Of a DNA stretch of 64,000 bases, positions 16,854 to 25,883 are shown in pieces. The notes beneath the pieces are model-generated. The model saw only the letters and a list, made by a program, of their open reading frames with translations, was not told where the DNA came from and did no database searches. Where the stretch lies: assembly GCA_023460795.1 (NCBI GenBank), contig JAEWPC010000011.1:1-64000 (forward strand), in the 5' to 3' direction. Position 1 is the first letter of the stretch, and each line of letters begins with the position of its first letter. A program made the translations under genes and the position numbers. This DNA is from Bacillota bacterium (lineage in GTDB: Bacteria; Bacillota; Bacilli; Paenibacillales; Paenibacillaceae).

Positions 16854-19694
16854 TTAGTCGATCATCCCAAGCGCTTGCAGCGTTCTGATGAACACGACCG
16901 CAGTCTGGGCGCGTGTCGATTCACCTTTCGGACTGAACGTATCCTCGCTTGAGCCTGTCATGATGTTCAGCTTGACCATCAGGCGAACGTCCTCCAGATA
17001 AGCCGCGTCCACGATTGCGATATCCCTGTAGCCGTTCAGGTTCACATTTTCCTTTGTTATCGGCAGCTTTTCAAGGGCAATCACGGCAGCTAACATGCTT
17101 GCCATTTCCTCTCGGGTTAGCGGCTGATCTGGTTTGAAGCGCGTTCCGCTCACAAAGTCCAGCAGTCCAAGCTCCTTCGCTTTAACGACTGCATCGAAAT
17201 ACCACGCGTCTTGCTTCACATCGCTATAGGGCGCTGTGCTGCCGGCTGAGTCGCCGCGTCCGAGCGCCCGGACAAGCATGGCGGCAAACTCCGCTCTTGT
17301 TACCGATTTGTCAGGGGCGAACCGTCCGCCGCCAACTCCTTCAACCAGTCCTTTTGCCGCAGCAAGTTGGATATACGGCTCGCCCCAATGCTTTTGCACA
17401 TCGGCAAAGCTTACCTGATTTTGTACCGTGACGTATACGCTGTTGGAATAAGAGCGAATCATCGCATACCACACATCGCCGATCTGTACCGCTTGAGCGG
17501 GGACAAACTCAAACTTCCCGATCGTTTCGTTATAGCGGAACGCGCCCCATTGCTCCGGCATGCCGGTTATGTTCTTCGGTAGCGGAATCACTCTTGTAAG
17601 CGCCTTGCTGAACTGATCAGCCGTACCGATGGCTTGTCCCGTCTTGGCGTTGATGATATCGATGTGAAAATTGACGATTGCGCCCAGCACTATGCCATCA
17701 GGCAGATCAGCGGCAAACGCTTCCTGGATATCCTTGTCGCCGGTCTTGTCGGCCAAGGTGATCTTGAAGCTGATATCATCGGTTTTAAGATGGTTTGCGG
17801 CAAGCAAGTCCGTCAGCCCCGGAATCAGCGAAGCCAGATCGACCGGCACCTGGTAGCTGCCGTAAGGGGTTTTGATCTCGATGAAAAAGGCGGCGTTTTT
17901 CCCCTCTATGCTGGTTAGTATGCTTGCCGGAATGCTGACATAAGCCACGTTGTTCTTTGGCGTCACTTCCAGCGTAATGGACGGCTTTGTCGTGTCAATC
18001 GCAGATGGATCGAGCATGATGCCGTTTTTGTCAATGAACGGCTTTGAAGTCGCATTCCAGCCGCCCGTCACTGGCTGCGCAACCTTCACCGTGCGCGTCA
18101 CTTCCGCGGCAGCATTGCCGGATGGATCCTGAACATTGTAACGAAGCGTATAATCGCCCGCTTGGCTTGTATCCACGGTCCCGGTCACGACAATGAGACC
18201 GGAGATGTCGCCGTAATAGACATCCGTCGCTTGCGCTCCCGGATCGGTAAACGCTGCGCCAAATGGCACATGCATCTCGGAATCGCCGAGCAACAGGAGA
18301 ATCGGAGGCTGCGTATCTTTCACATAGACGGTGCGCGTTACGGTCACAGCCACGTTGCCTGCGGTGTCGGCAACGTTATAATCAAGCAAATAAGTGCCAA
18401 GTGTTGTCGTATCCACCGTTCCGGTCACCATAATCGAAGCGGAAATGTCGCCGTCCTGCAAGTCCTGCGCCGTGGCTCCGGGATCGGTGAACACACTGTC
18501 CGCTTCCACCGTCATCGGATTGCTGCCATTTAGCGCAATGACCGGAGCCACGATATCCTGCAGCACGATGCTGTCCTGTATCGTGCTGCTGACATTTCCG
18601 ACCGCATCTTTCACCTGCATATAGACCGTCTTCGTTCCGTCACCCGCAGAGAGCGTCCAATTCTTCGTCGACGCGAAGACTTCCCAATCGCTCCATATGA
18701 TGTTATCGTTGGAAAATTGCATTTGAAGAGCATCGAACTCCGGGTCCGAAGCATATACGTTCAAGGTGACCGATGTCGTACCGATGATGGCGTCCCCATT
18801 TTGAATCTGTAAGCTTCCCTGTGGAGGTTCGTTCACATCCGTAACGTGAATCGAAAGATTCTTATCATGCGTATTGCCCGCCGCATCGGTAGCCCTGATT
18901 GTGATGTCGTAGCTTGCTTTCGTTTCGAAATCAAAGCTGCCGCTCGTCTCAAGATTGTTTCCGTTAATGGCAAAATCGCTCGTGTCTCCGCCAACCAAAG
19001 AAAAAGTGAAGGTTTCTCCCAGGTCTGTATCCGTCGCGCTTAACGTACCGACGACCGTACCCGAAGGCGAATTCTCCGCCACTTGGTTTGACGTCAAGGC
19101 AATGCTTGTTGGCGCTTCGTTGGTTACAAGTTCCAGTTGCGGCTCTTTCCCATCGACTTCGATGGAATTGAACGAAAAAATCGAGTCCGAGCACGGTCCA
19201 CAACCAGCAGGGCCCGTTATCCTAAAACTAGCGACGCTGTCCCCCGCCTGTTGGTCTTTAATGAAATTCGTAACATCGAATGTCATCCAATTGTCCGATA
19301 CCGTAACGTCTGTTTGATCTTGGATCAATTGACTGCCAAATGGCAGATTTGTCGACCAGGTATCATCGTCAGACCCGTATAATCTCATAAAAGGACTGCC
19401 AACTATTTGATTTATGTAGATCTTGAGGGTTGCTCCCGTGATAACGCCCGGGACGCTGGATAAGTCGAATTTGAGGGCTGCCCCGTTTACGCTGGTTGCT
19501 GAGGCACTGTAACCGGCCCACATTTCCGTTCCCGTCGTGAACGACCCAGAAGCATTTTGCATTAAATTGGCTGAAGCAATAATCGTTGGCGTTGCAGCTT
19601 GCACATCTCCGGGAAAAATAAAGTTGTTCAAGACCAGCGCCATGGTTAATAGCAGCAGTAAACCCGAACGAGCGGCCGATTTTATTTTTTCCAT
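16854..19694 (-). CDS. secreted DNRLRE/cadherin-like/Ig-like protein with C-terminal SLH anchor
   Basis: 946 residues from the ATG at 19694 (GGGAGG 11 nt upstream), beginning with a signal peptide. Domains in order: a DNRLRE-type beta sandwich (about 35-190, 'GAALKFDLSSVPGVITGATL', 'WMTFDVTNFIKD'), a cadherin-like repeat (about 195-290), a beta module (about 290-385) and two DUF5011-like Ig repeats (about 385-540, 'SVFTDPGATAQDLQDGDIS', 'TYLLDYNVADTAGNVA'). A beta-rich segment and three SLH repeats (about 755-946) follow. All parts are binding or structural, and no catalytic motif is seen. It is divergent from a MalT-like activator, suggesting that the activator controls it. Confidence 0.87.
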   Translation of the reverse strand: MEKIKSAARSGLLLLLTMALVLNNFIFPGDVQAATPTIIASANLMQNASGSFTTGTEMWAGYSASATSVNGAALKFDLSSVPGVITGATLKIYINQIVGSPFMRLYGSDDDTWSTNLPFGSQLIQDQTDVTVSDNWMTFDVTNFIKDQQAGDSVASFRITGPAGCGPCSDSIFSFNSIEVDGKEPQLELVTNEAPTSIALTSNQVAENSPSGTVVGTLSATDTDLGETFTFSLVGGDTSDFAINGNNLETSGSFDFETKASYDITIRATDAAGNTHDKNLSIHVTDVNEPPQGSLQIQNGDAIIGTTSVTLNVYASDPEFDALQMQFSNDNIIWSDWEVFASTKNWTLSAGDGTKTVYMQVKDAVGNVSSTIQDSIVLQDIVAPVIALNGSNPMTVEADSVFTDPGATAQDLQDGDISASIMVTGTVDTTTLGTYLLDYNVADTAGNVAVTVTRTVYVKDTQPPILLLLGDSEMHVPFGAAFTDPGAQATDVYYGDISGLIVVTGTVDTSQAGDYTLRYNVQDPSGNAAAEVTRTVKVAQPVTGGWNATSKPFIDKNGIMLDPSAIDTTKPSITLEVTPKNNVAYVSIPASILTSIEGKNAAFFIEIKTPYGSYQVPVDLASLIPGLTDLLAANHLKTDDISFKITLADKTGDKDIQEAFAADLPDGIVLGAIVNFHIDIINAKTGQAIGTADQFSKALTRVIPLPKNITGMPEQWGAFRYNETIGKFEFVPAQAVQIGDVWYAMIRSYSNSVYVTVQNQVSFADVQKHWGEPYIQLAAAKGLVEGVGGGRFAPDKSVTRAEFAAMLVRALGRGDSAGSTAPYSDVKQDAWYFDAVVKAKELGLLDFVSGTRFKPDQPLTREEMASMLAAVIALEKLPITKENVNLNGYRDIAIVDAAYLEDVRLMVKLNIMTGSSEDTFSPKGESTRAQTAVVFIRTLQALGMID

Positions 19695-19908
19695 TTTTCG
19701 ATATTCCTCCCTTTGCTTCACTATCAGTTATACCCCCACTTTTGTCGAATCTACATTGAAATCAATAGGTGCCATCCGCTTTCAACCCCAGCAAACGATT
19801 CACTCAGCAGCAACACGAAAGACACAACAAGCCCCATTCTCACGCCCAAATTTCAATATCACACCTTTTTCTCTGAAACTCTACCATACCGGATTTTTCT
19901 CGTCTATT

Positions 19909-19968
19909 CCCCCACCGGGGGATATTTTTAAACGTAAAAATACCCCCTCTGCAAAACCCATGATATAA
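19909..19968. promoter_or_regulatory. inverted repeats and promoter in the SLH/LuxR divergent region
   Basis: The 314-bp region 19695-20008 holds two nested inverted repeats: CCCCC/GGGGG at 19909-19921, and GGGG-(A)-TATTTTTA with TAAAAATA-CCCC at 19917-19947. A perfect TATAAT follows at about 19963-19968, 40 bp before the activator gene. The repeat arms overlap the place where a -35 box would be, so they may be an operator for the divergent LuxR-type activator. The rest of the region is AT-rich with nothing else evident. Confidence 0.45.
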
Positions 19969-20008
19969 TCAAGGTATCTGCTAAAGTTTGAAAAAATACT
20001 TTTGAAAG

Positions 20009-22639
20009 ATGAGAGACGCGCGTATGAAAAACATGATGGCTCCTCTTCACGAAAGCGCAGGATTATTCCGCTCCAAGTTAAGCCCTCCCCAAGCAGTGGA
20101 ATCCCTGATTCGCCGGGATAGGCTGGAAATGATGCTGAACACCGGCCGGAAACGCCAGTTGATGACGATCGCCGCTCCTGCCGGTTACGGAAAAACGGCC
20201 CTGCTGCAAGCCTGGGCAAGTAAACAAAAACGGCCAGTCGGGTGGCTTCGGCTTGATTCCCAGGATGACAACCTTGGGCGTTTTCTATCTTATCTGGCGC
20301 ATGCCATTCCGATATTTCCGGACGAATATAAGACATCGTGTTCCGATTGGATCATCGCACAGGATGAAGATTCTCTGACCCGATCATTGGAGCCGCTTGC
20401 AGCGGAGTGGACGGCCCGTATTCAAGACAGCGGACAGCACATCATGATCATTCTGGATGGTTGTGAATATGTCCGCCATCCGGAAATCCGCCGATTCCTC
20501 GACCTCTTCCTCCGCTTCGGACCGCCTCAATTGCATATGATGCTTTCCGGCAGGCGGTTGCCCGGAATGGAAACGCTGAAAAGCCATGCAGGGGGGATCA
20601 TCGCTATTTACGCGGAGGATCTGGCCTTAACGGAAAAGGAAATTTCCGATTTCGTTTTCCGTAAAACCAAGATTCGTTTGAAGGAAAACGAACGACGTGA
20701 ATTATTTGAACGCACCGGCGGATGGTTTCCAGGGGTAAGCGCCTATCTGGATCTGATTCGGAAGACGGGCTACAGATGCGGAGAACCCGAATTCCACAAC
20801 AGGGCGGAGCGGGATGCATGCTTTTATTTTCAAAATCTTGCCGAATGGGAAAGCCATGCCTGTCCATCCCGGACGCTCATTTCCCTTTCGGTGGCCAAAC
20901 GTCTGAACCGTTCGCTGGTCAAACGGCTTGCACAACATGCCGGCGCGATCGACATCAACTTTGAGACACTTGTCAGCGAAACGCCGTTTTTGTTGCCCAT
21001 GAAGGATCGGCCTGACGAATACGCGTTCCTCCCGATGTTCGCGTCCTGGCTGCAAACATGGCTGAAGTCGGATAATCCCCAATCCTTCGCCAAATTGAAC
21101 AAGGAATGCGCCTTGCATGCAGAGGAGGAAGGACGGTTCGCGGAGGCGGCGGCGTTTGCCCTGGAATCCGGCAATCTGGACTTCGCGGCGGAATTGATTC
21201 TGCGGCACGCCCAGGATTTGCTGCGCAGCGACAATGAAGCACTGCTTGCCTTGCTCGGGTGTTTCCCGGAAAACGCATTGCGGCATCATACGGGACTGGC
21301 TTTCATGTATGGCTGGGCTTCGATCCATGCCCGCCGGTTCGGGGCCGCCGAACAGATGGCGGATATATTGGAAACGGAAATTGCCCGTGCGAAGTCGACG
21401 AACCTCACTACGTTGGATGAATCGCTTGTCGGTTATATGGCCTCCCTTCGCTCCATGATCCATTTCTCCAGGGGCGAGACCGACCTGGGCGCTGTCTATA
21501 TGAAACAATCCTATGAAGAATTGAAGGGCGGAGGTGCGCTTTTTCGCAGGGCGTTATATTTTTTCCCTTACACGTCCTCGCTGCTCAAGGGTGAATATGG
21601 GTATTACGGCATCCTTTCCTCTTCGCTGACCTGTTATGAGTATTTCAAGTCGCATTGGGATCGGCAAGACATGGCGTATGCCTTGTTCATGGCCTTGCTC
21701 GGCGAATGCTATTACGAAACCAACCAATTGCCGAAAGCGGAAAAACATTTGCGGAAAGGGCTTCAACTCGCATTGGAATTTGGCAATCCGGGTTTATTCG
21801 TGCCTGCTTATCTCGCCTGGGCGAGATTGAAATGGATAAGCGGCGCAAGGGAAGAAGCGATAGCGGCACTGCAAGAGGCGCGGGATCAGTTGATACGAAT
21901 GCGTTCAGGGCATGGGCTCCCTTTGGTCGACGCGTGCGAGACCAGGTTCCACATGAACCAGCGGAATCTCAAATGGGTAAGAGAATGGTTGCGAAACCAT
22001 CCGTTTCCCCCAGATTATACCCCATCACGCGACCGCATGTATGAAGCCGTTACGTTGCTCCGCGCACGGTTGTTTGTGGGAGAACTGACGGAAGCCCTGA
22101 CTTTGGGAGAAAAACTGCTGCAAATGGCGGAATCAGGCAATCTGGCCTGCTTTATTGTCGAAGTGAATGTAATTCTGGCTCAAATCTACCGCTGGCAAGG
22201 CCGAAACGACAGATTGCTCGAGAAGCTGAACCGCGCGATGGAGGTTGCACACGCCCAAAGGTATTTACGGACGCTGGCGGATGAAGGGGAGGCTCTGGTT
22301 CCTTTACTTCGGGAATATGTGAAGAAGTACCGGAAGAACGGACGCGCAACACTTATCAGATATGCAATGAAAATTCTGGCGCTGCTTCCTCAAGAAGGCT
22401 TGCAGGAGGATGCCCGCTTCCCCGCTTCGGATTCATTGACGCGCCAGGAAAAACGAGTGCTTCAATTTCTCATTGAGGGCGCCGACAATCGAAATATTTC
22501 AGCCGCGATGTCGATCTCCATGGAAACCGTCAAAAGACATTGCAGGCATATTTACCGGAAGCTTGGCGTACGAAATCGGAAACAGGTCGTTGAGCAATAT
22601 GCCAGCCGCAGCGAAAACGAGGAGCCTTTCACGCTCTAA
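20009..22639 (+). CDS. MalT-like large LuxR-family (LAL/STAND) transcription activator
   Basis: 876 residues. It has an N-terminal STAND-type ATPase with Walker A 'APAGYGKT' (56-63), and 'IMIILDGCEYV' is a plausible Walker B (about 143-153). Winged-helix and helical TPR-like repeats follow (about 370-790). A C-terminal LuxR helix-turn-helix comes last (about 808-870, 'LTRQEKRVLQFLIEGADNR', 'SMETVKRHCRHIYRKLG'). The family (MalT type) needs ATP and an inducer to activate target promoters. It starts 314 bp from, and divergent to, the DNRLRE/SLH gene, which is the likely target. The start could be 20009 or 20024, with no strong ribosome site before either. Confidence 0.87.
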   Translation: MRDARMKNMMAPLHESAGLFRSKLSPPQAVESLIRRDRLEMMLNTGRKRQLMTIAAPAGYGKTALLQAWASKQKRPVGWLRLDSQDDNLGRFLSYLAHAIPIFPDEYKTSCSDWIIAQDEDSLTRSLEPLAAEWTARIQDSGQHIMIILDGCEYVRHPEIRRFLDLFLRFGPPQLHMMLSGRRLPGMETLKSHAGGIIAIYAEDLALTEKEISDFVFRKTKIRLKENERRELFERTGGWFPGVSAYLDLIRKTGYRCGEPEFHNRAERDACFYFQNLAEWESHACPSRTLISLSVAKRLNRSLVKRLAQHAGAIDINFETLVSETPFLLPMKDRPDEYAFLPMFASWLQTWLKSDNPQSFAKLNKECALHAEEEGRFAEAAAFALESGNLDFAAELILRHAQDLLRSDNEALLALLGCFPENALRHHTGLAFMYGWASIHARRFGAAEQMADILETEIARAKSTNLTTLDESLVGYMASLRSMIHFSRGETDLGAVYMKQSYEELKGGGALFRRALYFFPYTSSLLKGEYGYYGILSSSLTCYEYFKSHWDRQDMAYALFMALLGECYYETNQLPKAEKHLRKGLQLALEFGNPGLFVPAYLAWARLKWISGAREEAIAALQEARDQLIRMRSGHGLPLVDACETRFHMNQRNLKWVREWLRNHPFPPDYTPSRDRMYEAVTLLRARLFVGELTEALTLGEKLLQMAESGNLACFIVEVNVILAQIYRWQGRNDRLLEKLNRAMEVAHAQRYLRTLADEGEALVPLLREYVKKYRKNGRATLIRYAMKILALLPQEGLQEDARFPASDSLTRQEKRVLQFLIEGADNRNISAAMSISMETVKRHCRHIYRKLGVRNRKQVVEQYASRSENEEPFTL

Positions 22640-22691
22640 TCGGTGCTAGCTCAACTCCCCCCCTTTAACACCATAGAGCGAAGCGGCTGGC

Positions 22692-24557
22692 TCATGTAGC
22701 AGCCAACCCTGAAACTTCGTTTTTGTCCTTGAGCAGCTTATTTTTGAAGTCGTTGCCGTCCGCCGTGAACGTCATAAATCGCTCAAAGTGTTGAAAACAA
22801 AGGATTTCTACGTATCGATTCGTTGTATTCCTATTACGCACTCCACATGTGATGTGCTGGGAATAGGAACATGGATCACTCCCCTCATTTAATGAAGGCT
22901 TTTTTTGATTCTGGCTCTTCATCTGGGCTTGGACACTGCTCTTAAAGCCTGTTTTGTATATAAACGTTAGTTTGTACGGATTAGTGCTGCTATCATCACA
23001 ATTTTCTCCAACCAGGATTTTATCGACAACACTTTCAAGTACACTTCGATCAAACGTAGGCAGAACCGCATTCGACCGAAGCACTTGGCGAAAATGGGTT
23101 ATCCTTTTCTCAACATCAACTTCATCTTGTGCAGCTTCCTCTAATTTCGCTCTTTCGTCAAGCAGTTGGTTCAAGAGCGATTCAAGTTCTGAATACTTAC
23201 GCTCATATGTCGGGCGATCTATTTTGTCATCCAGATGCAAGTCGATCAAATTGCAACGCTTATTCTCAAGAGCCTGAATTTCGTTGATAATTTTAGTCAA
23301 CTGTTTTTGGCTGTTCTGCTCGATCAGGACAGATTCCGCTCTTACTAAAAGCTCGTCCAACACATCTTTATGGTTGTCACAAACTAAATTGTACGTCTCA
23401 ACAAAAGCACCTTCAACAATCTTTTCTTCAATCCCTTTGCTATGAGGACAATATTTCTTTCCCTTCTTCGTGTTGGTTGAACATTGCCAAATCGTCTTTT
23501 CATGCGTTGTCCCGCTATTCCAGCTCCGCCGCGAAAAATGACCGCCGCAGAAAGCACATTCCAGCATGCTGCTGAAAGCAAATTTTCTACTGTATTTTTC
23601 CCGTTTTCCGCCTGCTTCCATCTTGTTACGAATTTCCCCACGACGATGTAGTATATCTTGTGCCTTTTCAAAAACTTCCTCGGTGACAATTGGCTCGTGA
23701 TGATTTTTGATATAATACTGATCTTCTTCTCCACGGTTATCAAGTCTTCGTTTAGTGATAGGGTCGAGCGTAAAGGTCTTTCCTTGAAGTACGTCTCCCT
23801 TATACTTCTCATTCTTAATGATACCTAAAACGCTTGTATCACACCATTCGATATTTCCACGCTTTGTTTTGCGTTCCAGTTCAGTCAATTCTTTCGCAAT
23901 CATATACGCTCCAATGCCCGAAATATAACGATCAAAAATGTAACGTACAATTTCAGCCTCATCTTCGTTAATCGTTATCCGCTTCGTAACAGGGTCGTAG
24001 TCATATCCAAGACAGCTTTGGAAGCCCACCAATTCGCCGCGGCTCATCTTCATCTTTAGTCCTCTTTTTACGTTCGATGAGATATTCTCAACTTCTTGCT
24101 GCGCGACAGAACTCAAAATGGTGAGTAACAATTCACCGTCCATTGTAAGGGTATTGATATTTTCTTTTTCAAAAAATACGGCAACATTTTTTTCTTTAAG
24201 CATCCGAACGTGCCTTAACGTATCTACTGTATTTCTTGCGAATCTCGATATGGATTTGGTTATGACCATATCAATCTTTCCATTCAAACAATCGGAAATT
24301 AACCGTTGAAAGTCATCGCGCTTCTTTACCTGTGTTCCCGTAATGGCTTCATCCGCATAGATGTCAACCAACATCCAATCATTGCGTTGATTAATCATTT
24401 CCGTATAGTAGGAGACCTGTGATTTATAGCTGCTTAACTGTTCTTCGGTGTCTGTACTCACTCTTGCATACGGAGCAACACGAAGAATTTCCGATTTACC
24501 TCCAGTGCGATCTGACAGTTTTCGATTTGCCTTAATGACTTCAACTGCAATAGACAT
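22692..24557 (-). CDS. large serine recombinase (site-specific integrase)
   Basis: 621 residues, AAAGGAGG upstream of the ATG at 24557. It has an N-terminal resolvase domain with catalytic Ser34 in 'YARVSTD' and the conserved 'DMVITKSISRFARNTVDTL'. A recombinase domain follows (about 185-290, 'G...IAKELTE', 'W....VLGIIKNEKYKGDVLQGK'). A zinc ribbon (about 325-380, CAFCGGHF with later C..C) and a coiled coil (about 385-470) come next. This is the architecture of Tn4451/TnpX- and phiC31-like large serine recombinases that integrate and excise elements through attachment sites. It is placed at the presumed left edge of the ICE, transcribed towards the chromosome. Confidence 0.92.
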   Translation of the reverse strand: MSIAVEVIKANRKLSDRTGGKSEILRVAPYARVSTDTEEQLSSYKSQVSYYTEMINQRNDWMLVDIYADEAITGTQVKKRDDFQRLISDCLNGKIDMVITKSISRFARNTVDTLRHVRMLKEKNVAVFFEKENINTLTMDGELLLTILSSVAQQEVENISSNVKRGLKMKMSRGELVGFQSCLGYDYDPVTKRITINEDEAEIVRYIFDRYISGIGAYMIAKELTELERKTKRGNIEWCDTSVLGIIKNEKYKGDVLQGKTFTLDPITKRRLDNRGEEDQYYIKNHHEPIVTEEVFEKAQDILHRRGEIRNKMEAGGKREKYSRKFAFSSMLECAFCGGHFSRRSWNSGTTHEKTIWQCSTNTKKGKKYCPHSKGIEEKIVEGAFVETYNLVCDNHKDVLDELLVRAESVLIEQNSQKQLTKIINEIQALENKRCNLIDLHLDDKIDRPTYERKYSELESLLNQLLDERAKLEEAAQDEVDVEKRITHFRQVLRSNAVLPTFDRSVLESVVDKILVGENCDDSSTNPYKLTFIYKTGFKSSVQAQMKSQNQKKPSLNEGSDPCSYSQHITCGVRNRNTTNRYVEILCFQHFERFMTFTADGNDFKNKLLKDKNEVSGLAAT

Positions 24558-24633
24558 GATGAGCTCCTCCTTTGATTCGCATTTATGACGCTTACAGCGT
24601 AATAAATATTCGTTTGATTAACAAAGGTGCGAA

Positions 24634-24780
24634 TCAAGAGGTAAGGTCAGATTGGATACCATAGTCTCGCATGGTTTTGTTTTTTAATACATGAAACTCA
24701 TGCTCGTTTATCAGCGACAAAGCTAACAATTGTCTCAGCATCGCGATTTGCATGCTATATCGAATTACCTTATGCTGCAT
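24634..24780 (-). CDS. small SHOCT-like protein upstream of the recombinase
   Basis: 48 residues, excellent ribosome site (GGGAGGTTAGTTT before ATG at 24780). The body 'IAMLRQLLALSLINEHEF' plus 'HVLKNKTMRDYGI' follows the SHOCT pattern of a short helix pair ('L..L...G.I...EF...K..LL'). Small proteins of this type often precede serine recombinases in Firmicutes elements. The role is unknown, possibly a regulator or directionality helper. It ends 76 bp before the recombinase start and is probably co-transcribed. Confidence 0.75.
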   Translation of the reverse strand: MQHKVIRYSMQIAMLRQLLALSLINEHEFHVLKNKTMRDYGIQSDLTS

Positions 24781-24819
24781 AAACTAACCTCCCATACGGT
24801 TCACCTACGTTTCAAGAAA

Positions 24820-24863
24820 CAGCGAAAAGCAGAGATGTGCTACAGCATCATGCACATCTCTGC
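24820..24863 (-). terminator. perfect hairpin, minus-strand terminator
   Basis: A perfect 12-bp stem (GCAGAGATGTGC, 24829-24863, loop 11) runs on the minus strand into TTTTCGCTG. It separates the SHOCT-like gene from whatever is transcribed to its right. Confidence 0.65.
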
Positions 24864-24889
24864 ACTCCACCTCCGTTTTGGTTTCTCGC

Positions 24890-25045
24890 TTAAATATCCA
24901 ATCCGATGAACGGTGGTGTCGCCGCTCTCATAGGATTCTCACCTCTCCCAGGATCGCTGGAAGCCGCCCCCATTGCGATAAGCTGTGGCTGGACGGAAGT
25001 ATCATTATCCCTCCGCATGATCGTCGCCATAAATGGAACCACCAT
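24890..25045 (-). CDS. tiny unrecognised minus-strand frame ending at the terminator
   Basis: A 51-codon frame ends 26 bp before a strong minus-strand terminator. An internal ATG at 24931 has an excellent site (GGAGAGGTGAGAATCCT) and would encode only 13 residues, MRAATPPFIGLDI. No family is recognised and an overlapping plus-strand frame is equally long, so this may be a short leader peptide or chance. The rest of 24781-25420 shows nothing else recognisable. Confidence 0.25.
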   Translation of the reverse strand: MVVPFMATIMRRDNDTSVQPQLIAMGAASSDPGRGENPMRAATPPFIGLDI

Positions 25046-25420
25046 TTACAATTGCATGGAGAAATCGCTCGCTCTTCGCCATCATCTCCACCAGCGTATA
25101 CTGGAAAAAGAATAGGCAAAGTGGTCATGGCGCACCTGCAAATTGGCTTACCTATATATAGGTGTGCGGGGAATGTACCGGATTAGAACGTATGAAATTT
25201 TCAAGGTACAAGGAGGGCAACGAAACTTTTCCCTCTATTATTCATTTCATTTTTTATGCAAAATCGGACTTTCTGATAATAAATTATTTATTGGAACAAG
25301 GCAGTAGGGTTTGAAGTCGAGGGGCATCGTCAGTTTTACGAAGGATGGCTGTTGCTTTCTGCATTAAGGGGGAGGGGGGCAATATCGATGGAAAATGGAT
25401 GGATTACGACGAAAGGTAAA

Positions 25421-25449
25421 TTGCATGAATGAAATAGTCGTGTTATGAT
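25421..25449 (+). promoter_or_regulatory. promoter of the antitoxin RNA
   Basis: TTGCAT (25421-25426) and TATGAT (25444-25449) are separated by exactly 17 bp, a good sigma-A promoter. It predicts transcription from about 25456 towards the toxin gene. Confidence 0.65.
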
Positions 25450-25455
25450 TAGGAT

Positions 25456-25580
25456 AGAAAAAGGAGCCGGACGGCCATCCGACTCCCTGCACAACATTTT
25501 GGGTGGGAAACCTCCAAAGAAGTTAGAGAAAATAACCCGTTCCCTTGGCGCTAACCTGGGCGGGTTATTTTCGTTTTTTC
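25456..25580 (+). ncRNA. antisense RNA antitoxin, TxpA/RatA- or BsrG/SR4-like
   Basis: The RNA predicted from the promoter above begins with a hairpin (GGAGCCGGA...TCCGACTCC, 25463-25486). It ends at a long-stem terminator, AAATAACCCG...CGGGTTATTT (25529-25571), followed by TCGTTTTTTC. Read on the other strand, the first hairpin plus TTTTTC (25456-25486) is the terminator of the toxin mRNA. The two RNAs therefore overlap tail to tail by about 115 nt and cover the end of the toxin coding sequence, which is the arrangement of Bacillus type I systems. Confidence 0.7.
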
Positions 25581-25645
25581 AGATATGTGAGCAGGGTCAG
25601 CAAAAACATGCCTAGCATGATCACTTCTGTCAACGAAAATTGCAT
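25565..25645 (-). CDS. type I toxin, small membrane peptide
   Basis: 26 residues, MQFSLTEVIMLGMFLLTLLT then YLKKRK: one hydrophobic helix and a basic tail, matching the family annotated as putative holin-like toxins (TxpA/BsrG relatives). The start at 25645 is chosen because GGAGGTG lies 6-7 nt upstream; the ATG two codons earlier is too close to it. Expression should depolarise or disturb the membrane unless the antisense RNA blocks it. It probably stabilises the element. Confidence 0.8.
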   Translation of the reverse strand: MQFSLTEVIMLGMFLLTLLTYLKKRK

Positions 25646-25653
25646 GAGCATCA

Positions 25654-25709
25654 CCTCCATTCTGGAGGCGATACTTCCCCACCCAAGTCTGTTGTACTCG
25701 AACATTATA
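25654..25709 (-). promoter_or_regulatory. toxin promoter and Shine-Dalgarno-hiding hairpin
   Basis: The minus strand has an extended -10, TGGTATAAT (TATAAT at 25704-25709), upstream of the toxin. In the leader, CCTCCA and TGGAGG (25654-25668) form a perfect stem that buries the ribosome site GGAGG of the toxin, a feature of type I toxin mRNAs. Confidence 0.6.
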
Positions 25710-25883
25710 CCAAAAGTTTGTGAGAGATTACTAGGATCGAGCCGATTTCTTATGAACTCACGGCACTGTATTTATGCTGGAAATCGAAACTTGTGGCTAA
25801 AGAGGAGCATTATACATCGGCATTGGCTCTTTCTATTCCATATGTTTTATAATGGGGCTTTAAGAGCAAAATTTTCCGTCGGC

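Noticed and set aside
22640..22691. Attachment-site core at the presumed left ICE end
   Set aside because: The boundary is plausible, but the matching right end is outside the window, so no repeat can be identified.
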